Below are positions 8,676 to 16,731 of a stretch of DNA of 64,000 nt, one piece after another (within the stretch, counting starts at the first letter, position 1; each line of letters opens with the position of its first letter). The position numbers and the translations under genes were made by a program. The DNA is from Pseudomonadota bacterium (GTDB lineage Bacteria; Desulfobacterota; Desulfobulbia; Desulfobulbales; JAGXFP01): assembly GCA_018814305.1 (NCBI GenBank), contig JAHJAA010000080.1, positions 47,892 through 111,891 on the forward strand, read 5' to 3'. The notes under the pieces are model-generated. The model had not been told where the DNA came from and made no database searches. It saw only the letters and a program-made list of their open reading frames with translations.

Positions 8676-10165
8676 ATCAGAGTGGCAATCTCCTGATCTT
8701 TATCTTGCTCAGTTCGCTCCTGCCGGGGCTGATCATTTTTAGTCTGCCGGAAAAAAGTCACCGGATCAGGACCATTTTGAACCTGGGAGGGGCATTGACC
8801 AAACTGAGCCTCATTCTGCTGATGATCTTAGGGATTTACCAAGGGTTCTATTATGAGTTTCGCTGGACGCTGTTTCCCGGGACTGACCTGGTCTTGAATG
8901 CCGACCCCCTTTCAGCGCTTTTTGCCACCCTTTCCGCGGTGCTCTGGTTGCTCACCACCATCTATGCCATCGGCTATCTGGAACAATCACCCAACCGCAG
9001 CCGTTTCTTTGGCTACTTCAGCCTCTGTGTGTCAGTAACGGTGGGGATTGCCCTGGCCGGCAATCTCCTGACCTTTTTGATCTTTTACGAAATGCTCACC
9101 TTAACGACCTACCCCCTGGTGATTCATCGCGGCACCCCGGAGGCCATGGCCGCCGGAAGAGTTTATCTTTGCTACACCCTGGGTGGAGGGGCCGCATTTA
9201 TGGCAGGAGTCGCCTGGCTCACCGCCCTAGTCGGACCGCTTAATTTTCATGTGGATGGATTGTTGCTGCCGGTGGTCGAGACCCACCGGGTCAGCCTTAC
9301 TCTGATCTTCATCCTGCTGATTGGCGGGGTCGGGGTTAAGGCCGCCCTGTTTCCTCTCCACGGCTGGCTTCCCCGGGCCATGGTGGCTCCCGCCCCGGTG
9401 AGCGCCCTGCTCCATGCCGTTGCCGTGGTCAAGGCCGGGGTCTTCGGGATTATCCGGATTGTCCACGATATCTACTCCATCGACCTGGCCTCCCAGCTCG
9501 GGTTGCTCTTTCCCCTTTCCCTGCTCACCTCGCTGACCATTCTCTACGGATCATGGCGGGCCTTGCAGGAAGATGATCTCAAACGGCGACTGGCCTATTC
9601 CACCATCAGCCAGGTATCCTATATTGCCCTGGGGATCAGTCTCGCCCACCCCCTTGCCGCCATGGGCGGACTCGTCCATCTGGTCCATCAGGGGATTATG
9701 AAGATCACCCTGTTCTTCTGCGCCGGCAATCTGGCCGAAACCCTGGGGATCCACCGGATCAGCGAGATGAACGGGGTGGCCCGTCGAATGCCCTTGACCA
9801 TGGCGGCCTTCAGTATCGGGGCGCTGGGCATGATCGGGCTGCCGCCCCTGGCCGGGTTCGTCAGTAAATGGTATCTGGGACTGGGGGCCCTGGCCGCCGA
9901 CCAGGGTTGGGTCATCGTCATCCTGATCACCAGCACCCTGCTCAATGCCCTCTATTTTCTGCCGATTGTTCATCACGCCTGGTTCAGTTCCCAGGAACAT
10001 CCCTGGCCGACCCGGAAGGCCGGAAAACTGGAGGCCCATTGGATGCTCCTGCTCCCCTCTTTGATTACGGCCTTTCTGGTCCTGATTATCGGTCTCCTGG
10101 CCAATTCAGAGATGAGCCCGATGGCCTGGGCCAGGTTGATCATGAATAAGGAGTCCCTGCAATGA
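8672..10165 (+). CDS. Antiporter-like subunit 2 (MnhD/NuoL-M family)
   Basis: 497 residues, about fourteen helices. The helix-5 glutamate is retained (FLIFYEMLTLTTYP), the helix-7 lysine is in VKAALFPLHGWLPRAM, and HAVAVVKAG is the NuoL/MrpA-like helix-8 motif with histidine and lysine. This makes it the most MrpA/NuoL-like of the three, although the MrpA C-terminal domains are encoded separately upstream. It overlaps both neighbours by 4 nt (ATGA). Confidence 0.87.
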   Translation: MNQSGNLLIFILLSSLLPGLIIFSLPEKSHRIRTILNLGGALTKLSLILLMILGIYQGFYYEFRWTLFPGTDLVLNADPLSALFATLSAVLWLLTTIYAIGYLEQSPNRSRFFGYFSLCVSVTVGIALAGNLLTFLIFYEMLTLTTYPLVIHRGTPEAMAAGRVYLCYTLGGGAAFMAGVAWLTALVGPLNFHVDGLLLPVVETHRVSLTLIFILLIGGVGVKAALFPLHGWLPRAMVAPAPVSALLHAVAVVKAGVFGIIRIVHDIYSIDLASQLGLLFPLSLLTSLTILYGSWRALQEDDLKRRLAYSTISQVSYIALGISLAHPLAAMGGLVHLVHQGIMKITLFFCAGNLAETLGIHRISEMNGVARRMPLTMAAFSIGALGMIGLPPLAGFVSKWYLGLGALAADQGWVIVILITSTLLNALYFLPIVHHAWFSSQEHPWPTRKAGKLEAHWMLLLPSLITAFLVLIIGLLANSEMSPMAWARLIMNKESLQ

Positions 10166-11919
10166 CCGGGATCAACTTTCAGAGCGGACTCCACATCCTG
10201 CTGCTTTCAAGCGGTGCCGGGTTGCCCCTCCTTTTTGTTTTATTCCTGTGGTGGAGGCCCTGCCGAAAAACCGTTTATGCTCTGCTGCCCCTCACAACCC
10301 TTCCCGCCCTATTGATTGTCCTGTTTGTCCCCTCGGAGGTGGTGGTGGAAGTCCCCTGGTTTTTCATGGGTGGCCGGATGGGCATTGATCCCATCGGGCG
10401 GGCCTTCCTGTTTTTCACGGCCCTGGTCTGGTGCTTTTCAACCCTGTTCGGGCAGGCGTCACTCTCGGATGATCCCAATCGATATCGATTTTTCGGTTAT
10501 TTTCTGGTTGCCATGGCCGGCAACTTCGGCCTGATTCTCGCCCAGGACGGCCTGGGCTTTTATCTCTTTTTTGCCATGATGAGTTTTGCCGCCTATGGTC
10601 TGATTATCCACGACGATACCCCTGAAGCGCTTCGGGCCGGCAGAATATATCTGGGGTTGGTGATCATCGGCGAGGTTCTGCTCTTTGCCGCGCTCCTGAT
10701 GATCGCCGGCATGGCTCCGGGACTCCTCTTCAGCACTGGCCAACCCGGGACCGGGGGCGCCCTGCTGTTTGTCCTGCTCTTTCTGGGTTTCGGGATCAAG
10801 GCCGGGGCCTTACCGGTGCATTTCTGGCTGCCGCTGGCCCATCCCGTTGCCCCGACCGCGGCCAGTGCCGTCTTGAGTGGCGCCATGATCAAGGCGGGAC
10901 TTTTGGGCTGGCTTCGTTTCTACCCCCTTGGCCTGAGTAATCCCGGTGATTATGGGGAAATCGTGATTGTCTTGGGGCTCATTGCCGCATTTTATGGGGT
11001 CGTGGTCGGCCTCGGTCAACGGGAAGCCAAAACCGTGCTGGCCTATTCAAGTATCAGTCAGATGGGTTTAATGACCATCCTGACCGGCTGCGCCATGCTG
11101 ACCCCAACATACCGGGCCACGATCTTCAGCGTCATTGCCCTGTATGCCATTCATCACGGCCTGGCCAAGAGCACGCTCTTCTTGGGAACCGGTCTGCTGA
11201 AGTCCTCCAAAAATCAGTATTCTCAACGCTGTTGGCTGACCGCCGGACTCATCTTTATCGCCCTGACCCTTGCCGGATTCCCCTTCACCTCCGGGGCCAT
11301 GGTCAAGACCGCCCTGAAAAATGTAAGTGGCTCTCTTGCTCCGCCATGGTCGGGCATCCTTCATCTCCTCCTTCCTTTAACCGCAGTCGCCACCATGGTG
11401 CTCATGGTCCATTTTTTCACAGTCATGCCCACCGGGAAAGCTTCATCATCAAAAAGAAAGCAATGGCGGGAGATGCTGGCCTGGGGAGCCGGGCTTCTCG
11501 GGGTTGTGGCAGGTCTCCGGCTATGGCCTGAGGCCGCCCGGTTCCATTATGGAATTCTTGACTCTGCTGTACTCTGGAATGGGTTGTGGCCGATACTCAT
11601 GGGGAGCGTTATTGGCTGGCTGATTCATCGAATGGCCTTGCGGGCTGAGAAGGAATCGATCTTTGAACTGCCGCCCGGTGATATTGTGGGTGTGGAAGGT
11701 TATTGGAACCAAAGAAAAATTATTCCATGGTTCACCAGTATTCAGCAGACACCTCCAGGCGACACTCAAATATTTGGCACACCGGGATTTATCTCTTTTT
11801 TTTCGAAATACCAGGGTGAATTGGGTAAACGGGAAAAAATTCTGATGCGGTGGAAAGTAATCGGTATTCTCTATCTGACCTTATGTCTTTGCTTAATCGT
11901 ACTCTTCGCTTTTTATTAA
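10162..11919 (+). CDS. Antiporter-like subunit 3 (NuoL/M/N family), altered ion-path glutamate
   Basis: 585 residues, about fourteen helices plus an extra soluble loop (about 490-560) and a final hydrophobic helix (WKVIGILYLTLCLCLIV). The helix-7 lysine (IKAGALPVHFWLP) and helix-8 lysine (SGAMIKAGLLG) are kept, but the helix-5 position that is FYEM in subunit 2 reads FFAM here: the conserved glutamate appears to be alanine. By analogy with NuoM Glu144 this would impair proton movement in this subunit; alignment was by eye. Last gene of the operon; the next gene is convergent and begins 7 nt beyond the stop. Confidence 0.85.
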   Translation: MTGINFQSGLHILLLSSGAGLPLLFVLFLWWRPCRKTVYALLPLTTLPALLIVLFVPSEVVVEVPWFFMGGRMGIDPIGRAFLFFTALVWCFSTLFGQASLSDDPNRYRFFGYFLVAMAGNFGLILAQDGLGFYLFFAMMSFAAYGLIIHDDTPEALRAGRIYLGLVIIGEVLLFAALLMIAGMAPGLLFSTGQPGTGGALLFVLLFLGFGIKAGALPVHFWLPLAHPVAPTAASAVLSGAMIKAGLLGWLRFYPLGLSNPGDYGEIVIVLGLIAAFYGVVVGLGQREAKTVLAYSSISQMGLMTILTGCAMLTPTYRATIFSVIALYAIHHGLAKSTLFLGTGLLKSSKNQYSQRCWLTAGLIFIALTLAGFPFTSGAMVKTALKNVSGSLAPPWSGILHLLLPLTAVATMVLMVHFFTVMPTGKASSSKRKQWREMLAWGAGLLGVVAGLRLWPEAARFHYGILDSAVLWNGLWPILMGSVIGWLIHRMALRAEKESIFELPPGDIVGVEGYWNQRKIIPWFTSIQQTPPGDTQIFGTPGFISFFSKYQGELGKREKILMRWKVIGILYLTLCLCLIVLFAFY

Positions 11920-11925
11920 AAAACC

Positions 11926-13206
11926 TTACTCCGCAGACGGATCACTGACGGGAATAATAATTGTAAAACAGGTTCCCTTGCCAACCTCACTGGTTACTTC
12001 GATTGTCCCATGATGTTTCTCGACAATTTCCTTAACAATACTGAGTCCCAGGCCCGTTCCCTGGCCGACGGGTTTGGTGGTGAAGAAGGGCTCAAAGATT
12101 TTTCCCAGCGATTCCTCTGAAATCCCGGAACCGCTATCTGAAATGGCAATGACGATTATTCCGTTCTGATGACTGGTCTTGAGGTTAATTTCCCCTCTGG
12201 TCTCAATGGCATGGGCAGCATTGACCAACAGATTCATGAAGACCTGACTCAACTGCTGGGGGTAGCATTTAAGCTCTGGGAGTTCACCAAAGTCCTTGCT
12301 TACCGTTGATTTATATTTCAGTTCATTCCAGATAATATTCAAGGTGTTTTCCAGGCAGTCATTGATATTGGCCATGACCGCCTCGTTTTCGTCCTTCCGG
12401 GAAAAATTCTTCAAACCCTGAACGATTTTTTTGATCCGTTCGGTTCCTTCCAGAGATTCATCGATAAGGTCTTTGATATCGTCAGCTATAAAATCAATTT
12501 TAAATTTTTTCCTGAGTTCCTTAAGCGCCGAGAGTTTCTCTTCAGTATCATCCCCGGTGGCGCAGACATCGGTCTGGGTATTGATAAAATCGATCAGCTT
12601 TTTACTGTATTTAAGCAGGGTGCCAAGATTACTGGAGATATAGCCGGTGGGGTTGTTTATTTCATGGGCCACCCCTGCCGCCAATTGACCGATTGCCGCC
12701 AGTTTTTCCTGTTGGATGGTCCGTTCCTGGGAGGATTTCAGGTCCTGATAGGCCTTTTCAAGTTCGCTGGTCCGCTCATAGACCAGGTGTTCAAGCTCCA
12801 TCTGATAGGCCCGGTTGTCGATTTCAAGCTCCCGACGGCGGAGGGCATTTTTGATATTGACCAGGACCTCCAGCGGGTCAATGGGCTTGACGACATAGCC
12901 AAAGGCGCCACGCTCCAGAGCGCCATAGATCACCTCATGATCGGTTTCTGCCGAAACCATGATCACCGCCAGCTCGGGATATTTGAGATGCACCATTTTC
13001 TGAAGTTCGATTCCGCTCATCTCAGGCATTTGCACATCCAGCAGCATCAGGGCAAAATCGTTCTCACCAAGAAGCTGGAGGGCCACTTTGGCACTATGGG
13101 CGTGAAAATTTGGAAACCCCTCCTCGGTCAACAAACGGGACAACATGATACAGACCATCGGCTCATCGTCAACAATCAAAATTCTTTCCCGTTCAGAATC
13201 AGCCAT
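11926..13206 (-). CDS. Response regulator-histidine kinase hybrid (REC-HisKA-HATPase)
   Basis: 426 residues from ATG 13206, which has GGAGG 5 nt upstream; the frame extends to ATG 13239, which overlaps the upstream stop as ATGA but has no clear site. N-terminal receiver with Asp57 (LMLLDVQMPEM) and KPID; a coiled coil (about 120-170); HisKA His181 (GVAHEINNPTGY) and a complete ATPase domain (DSGSGIS, FEPFFTT, GQGTGLGL). No membrane segment. Last gene of the SBP-kinase-CheR-CheB cluster. A receiver at the N-terminus suggests that it takes phosphate from an upstream kinase. Confidence 0.9.
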   Translation of the reverse strand: MADSERERILIVDDEPMVCIMLSRLLTEEGFPNFHAHSAKVALQLLGENDFALMLLDVQMPEMSGIELQKMVHLKYPELAVIMVSAETDHEVIYGALERGAFGYVVKPIDPLEVLVNIKNALRRRELEIDNRAYQMELEHLVYERTSELEKAYQDLKSSQERTIQQEKLAAIGQLAAGVAHEINNPTGYISSNLGTLLKYSKKLIDFINTQTDVCATGDDTEEKLSALKELRKKFKIDFIADDIKDLIDESLEGTERIKKIVQGLKNFSRKDENEAVMANINDCLENTLNIIWNELKYKSTVSKDFGELPELKCYPQQLSQVFMNLLVNAAHAIETRGEINLKTSHQNGIIVIAISDSGSGISEESLGKIFEPFFTTKPVGQGTGLGLSIVKEIVEKHHGTIEVTSEVGKGTCFTIIIPVSDPSAE

Positions 13207-13235
13207 AGTTCCCTCCCCTTGCCGGTCTGCCTTGG

Positions 13236-15281
13236 TCATGGTTTTGTCGGAACTGCATTAAGAATTTCCCGGATCTTTTCGGCCAGGGTCTCTTTGGTAA
13301 AAGGTTTCGGGATAAACATATTGCCCTTGGCAAGATTAATGGCTATCAGATTCGAGGCGTAGCCAGACATGAAAAGAGTTTTGATCTCGGGCCTGATCTC
13401 CTTGATCTTTTCATGCAGTTCCAAGCCGTTCATGGTGGGCATAACCACATCGGTCAACAGCAGATGAATGGGCTGGGCATGGGTTTCGGCAATCCGGCAA
13501 GCCTCGGAAGGGGTTGAGGCGGTGAGAACCTGATAGCCGAATCCTTTCAGCATTTTTTTCACCAGGCCCAGAATTTGTTCCTCATCTTCGGCAATCAACA
13601 CGGTTTCTGTGCCACTCAACGGTTTTTGCTCAACGGACTTGATCATTTCAACCGGATCTTCAGTGGTTCTCGGTAGATAAATTTTAAAGGTGGTTCCCTT
13701 GCCGAGCGCACTCTCAACCTGAATAAAGCCATTGCTCTGCTTGACCACCCCGTAGAGGATGGAAAGCCCGAGTCCGGTCCCCTTGCCTTCTTCCTTGGTG
13801 GTAAAAAAAGGTTCGAATATATGATCCAGAACGTCCTGATTCATGCCATGGCCGCTATCACAAAAGGAAAGCATGACATACTGGCCGGGAGTAACGTCAA
13901 CGAGATAGCGGCAGAAGGCACCGTCAAGCTCAATATTTGTGGTCTGAACGGTCATTTGCCCCACTCCCTCAATGGCGTCTCTGGCATTGACTGTTAAATT
14001 GGCCATGATCTGGTCAAGCTGAGAAGAATCCATGAGCACATTCCAGAGATCATCCTGGGGCAAAAACTGGAGATCAATATCTTCACCGATCAATCGTTTC
14101 AGCATCTTTTGGGAGAGTGTAATCACCTCATTGAGGTTCAAGATCCCGGGATTAACCACCTGCTTTCTGGAAAAGGCAAGGAGTTGCCGGGTCAGTTGGG
14201 CGGCCCGCTTGCCGGCCTTGACCACTTCTTCGAGGTCATTCCGTATGGGATCCTCCGGGGGAAGATTCACCAAGGCCATGTTGGAATAGCCGGTGATAAT
14301 GGTCAGCATATTATTAAAGTCATGGGCCACCCCCCCGGCAAGTCTGCCGACGGCCTCCAGTTTCTGGGCCTGATTCAATTGTTTTTGCAGTTCTTTTCGG
14401 AGGGTAATGTCGGTGGCGATATGGATAATTTTCGTCAACTCACCACCTTCATCAAAGATCGGGGTACAGGAGACGATATAGTTTTTACCCAACACCTCAA
14501 CTTCCGCCTGAGTATGTTGTATGGGTGTCCCAGCCATCATGATGGCATTCGGACATCCGTCGGGAGGAGCGGTGAGACCATGAAAAACGTCGTAGCATTT
14601 ACGGCCGACAATGGCCTCCATCGGTAACCCGGTTCGTTCCAGAGTGGATCTGTTCGCCGCAACAATCGTATACTCTTTATCAAGGATCATGGTCATATGA
14701 CCGATGGCCTCGAAGATCTCTTCCCATTCTTTTTTGGCCTTGAGGATCCCCTTTTCCGCCTGTTCTCTCTTGTCGATTTCGATATAGAGATCCTTATTCG
14801 TTTTCTCAAGATCGCGAGTCCTCTCCCGCACCCTGGATTCCAAGGTGCCGTTTAAAGCGGCAAGTTTAAAAGAAGATTCCTGCAACAATTGCTGTTGGTG
14901 ATCAAGCCGGAGAAAGACCTTGACCTTATTGAGCAAAATCTGGGGATTATACGGTTTGACCATAAAATCAACCGCCCCGGACTCATACCCTTTGAACACA
15001 TGATAGTCGCTGGAATAGACCGCCGAGACGAAGATAATGGGCAACATACTGACCTTTTTTTCGCTGCGGATCAGCTCAGCCAGTTCATAGCCGTCCATCT
15101 CCGGCATCTGCACATCAAGGATGGCCAGGGCGAAAGTATGGTTCAGAATGGCGACCAGGGCCTCGTTGCCGTTGCGAGCCTGGATAATCTCAATTGAGGC
15201 CAACTCTTTGAGAATCAACTCGAGGGTGAAGAGGTTCTCAGGCCTATCATCAACGATGAGGATCTTCTGTTTCTCAATCAT
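13236..15281 (-). CDS. REC-PAS-histidine kinase-REC hybrid
   Basis: 681 residues from ATG 15281 (AAGGTG 7 nt upstream; ATG 15287 also possible). Receiver 1 with Asp56 (LAILDVQMPEM); coiled coil; PAS with a Cys-containing pocket (CYDVFHG, GCPNAIM); HisKA His320 (GVAHDFNNMLTI); HATPase_c (FEPFFTTKEEG); receiver 2 (TVLIAEDE, LLTDVVMPTMNG). No transmembrane helix. The double receiver architecture fits a relay protein that both receives and passes phosphate. The CheB gene upstream overlaps its start by about 8-14 nt. Confidence 0.9.
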   Translation of the reverse strand: MIEKQKILIVDDRPENLFTLELILKELASIEIIQARNGNEALVAILNHTFALAILDVQMPEMDGYELAELIRSEKKVSMLPIIFVSAVYSSDYHVFKGYESGAVDFMVKPYNPQILLNKVKVFLRLDHQQQLLQESSFKLAALNGTLESRVRERTRDLEKTNKDLYIEIDKREQAEKGILKAKKEWEEIFEAIGHMTMILDKEYTIVAANRSTLERTGLPMEAIVGRKCYDVFHGLTAPPDGCPNAIMMAGTPIQHTQAEVEVLGKNYIVSCTPIFDEGGELTKIIHIATDITLRKELQKQLNQAQKLEAVGRLAGGVAHDFNNMLTIITGYSNMALVNLPPEDPIRNDLEEVVKAGKRAAQLTRQLLAFSRKQVVNPGILNLNEVITLSQKMLKRLIGEDIDLQFLPQDDLWNVLMDSSQLDQIMANLTVNARDAIEGVGQMTVQTTNIELDGAFCRYLVDVTPGQYVMLSFCDSGHGMNQDVLDHIFEPFFTTKEEGKGTGLGLSILYGVVKQSNGFIQVESALGKGTTFKIYLPRTTEDPVEMIKSVEQKPLSGTETVLIAEDEEQILGLVKKMLKGFGYQVLTASTPSEACRIAETHAQPIHLLLTDVVMPTMNGLELHEKIKEIRPEIKTLFMSGYASNLIAINLAKGNMFIPKPFTKETLAEKIREILNAVPTKP

Positions 15282-15888
15282 GGGCATTCACCTTTTTAAG
15301 CTCAGGCACAGTGTTATGTCCCAGACAAGCCTGTAGAAATAAGCCGATCCCGGCCACCGGCAGAATTTTATCGACACAGCCGGTGGTGATGGCCGCCTGG
15401 GGCATTATCGGATAGGTCGCTTCGTCAGGATTCTGGGCAATGGTCAACCCGCCGTACTTATGGATGGCCCTGACTCCATCGGATCCATCATGGCTGGCGC
15501 CGGTCAATACTATCCCGATTAAACGATCATTCCAGGCCATGGCGGCACTTTCAAAGAGCACATCAATGGACGGGCGTGAATATTTGACTTTCCGGTCGAT
15601 GGAGAGGGAAAAAGTCAGATCCGACTCCACCAGTAAATGATAATCGGCCGGCGGTACATAAATTGTTCCGCCCTCAATATGTTCCTTGTCAGCCGCCTCC
15701 TCCACCCGTAGAGCTGTCTGGCAAGAAAGATACTCCACCAAACCACCGTCATCTTCCGGGTGAAGATGATTGACAAAGATGATCGGCAGTTCCAGTCGTT
15801 CAGGAAGGTATGAAAACAGCTTTACCATCACTTCCGTTGATCCGGCGGACCCTCCTATCACCACAGCTTTAAATGATTGAACATTCAT
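15274..15888 (-). CDS. cheB: CheB-type methylesterase without receiver domain
   Basis: 204 residues, only the catalytic domain. The triad candidates are Ser14 in GGSAGS, His41 in VNHLH and an Asp in the SHDGSDG loop. Classical CheB is about 350 residues with an N-terminal receiver that is missing here, so it would not be switched by direct phosphorylation. Its ATG overlaps the CheR stop by one base (TGATG). CheB removes methyl groups from, or deamidates, chemoreceptor glutamates; no methyl-accepting receptor gene is in the window, so the substrate is unknown. Confidence 0.9.
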   Translation of the reverse strand: MNVQSFKAVVIGGSAGSTEVMVKLFSYLPERLELPIIFVNHLHPEDDGGLVEYLSCQTALRVEEAADKEHIEGGTIYVPPADYHLLVESDLTFSLSIDRKVKYSRPSIDVLFESAAMAWNDRLIGIVLTGASHDGSDGVRAIHKYGGLTIAQNPDEATYPIMPQAAITTGCVDKILPVAGIGLFLQACLGHNTVPELKKVNAHD

Positions 15889-16712
15889 CAGTCGATTTTC
15901 TGAAAAATCTTATTTTTTTTATCAATCGTCTTGAAACGGTCCTCAACCCTGGAGAACATTAAACTTTCCTTGGTCCCAAGGCATAAGAATCCACCATGGA
16001 CCAGACTCTCATGAAAAAGCTGCAGCACCCGGTCCTGAAGCTCCCGATTGAAATAAATCAGCACATTCCGGCAGAAAATGAGATGGGTTTCGGAAAAGAC
16101 CTGATCGACCACCAGGTTATGATTGGCAAAGGTTATTTTTTTCTTGAGCTCATTGTTCATCATCATGGCGTCATAACGGGAGTGATAATAATCGGCAAAA
16201 GATCCATTTCCACCGGCCTTTTGATAATTCAGGGAGTACTGTTTGGCATTGTTCAGGTCATAGATCCCGGTTTTGGCCAGACTTAAGGCGTGATCATTGA
16301 AATCGGTGGCAAAAATGGTGGCTCTTTCGGCCAACCCGTACTCTTTGATTAGAATGGTCAAGGAATAGGCCTCTTCTCCGGTTGCACAACCGGCATGCCA
16401 GATCTTGATGTACGGATAGCTCTTCAACACCGGCAATACATTTTCCCTTAGCGCCAGAAACATGGCGGGGTCCCGAAACATCTCGGTGACGGTTATGGAG
16501 AATTCCCTGACCATCTCATTAAATAAAGATTCATCGTGAATCACCCGTGGAATCATCTCGGAGATCGTGGCAATCTTGCTACCCTCCATAAACTGCTTGA
16601 TCCTCCTCCGGATTGAGGCCCGGGCATATCCCCTGAAATCGTAGCCATAGCGCTGGAATATGGCTTCCAGCAACAGCTCGACTTCAATATTTTCGATTTC
16701 ATGCAGTTTCAC
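15888..16712 (-). CDS. cheR: CheR-type methyltransferase
   Basis: 274 residues, GTG start with GAGGGG about 9 nt upstream. N-terminal helical domain (RRRIKQFM), then the SAM-binding domain with HAGCATGEEAYS at about residue 135 and FCRNVLIYFNR near the C-terminal part. This is the full length for the family. It follows the large hybrid kinase by 19 nt and is coupled to cheB. In chemotaxis it methylates receptor glutamates; the pairing with a CheB but no CheA, CheW or receptor is unusual. Confidence 0.92.
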   Translation of the reverse strand: MKLHEIENIEVELLLEAIFQRYGYDFRGYARASIRRRIKQFMEGSKIATISEMIPRVIHDESLFNEMVREFSITVTEMFRDPAMFLALRENVLPVLKSYPYIKIWHAGCATGEEAYSLTILIKEYGLAERATIFATDFNDHALSLAKTGIYDLNNAKQYSLNYQKAGGNGSFADYYHSRYDAMMMNNELKKKITFANHNLVVDQVFSETHLIFCRNVLIYFNRELQDRVLQLFHESLVHGGFLCLGTKESLMFSRVEDRFKTIDKKNKIFQKID

Positions 16713-16731
16713 AAAAGCGGACCCCTCTTTT

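Noticed and set aside
4745..11919. Complex I (nuo) or membrane-bound hydrogenase operon
   Set aside because: No NuoB, NuoCD, NuoH, NuoI or hydrogenase subunits are present; small subunits E, F, G and the MbhD/E pieces define an Mrp/MBH antiporter module.
12664..13362. 232-codon plus-strand frame
   Set aside because: Antisense to the REC-kinase hybrid; composition is typical of a shadow frame.
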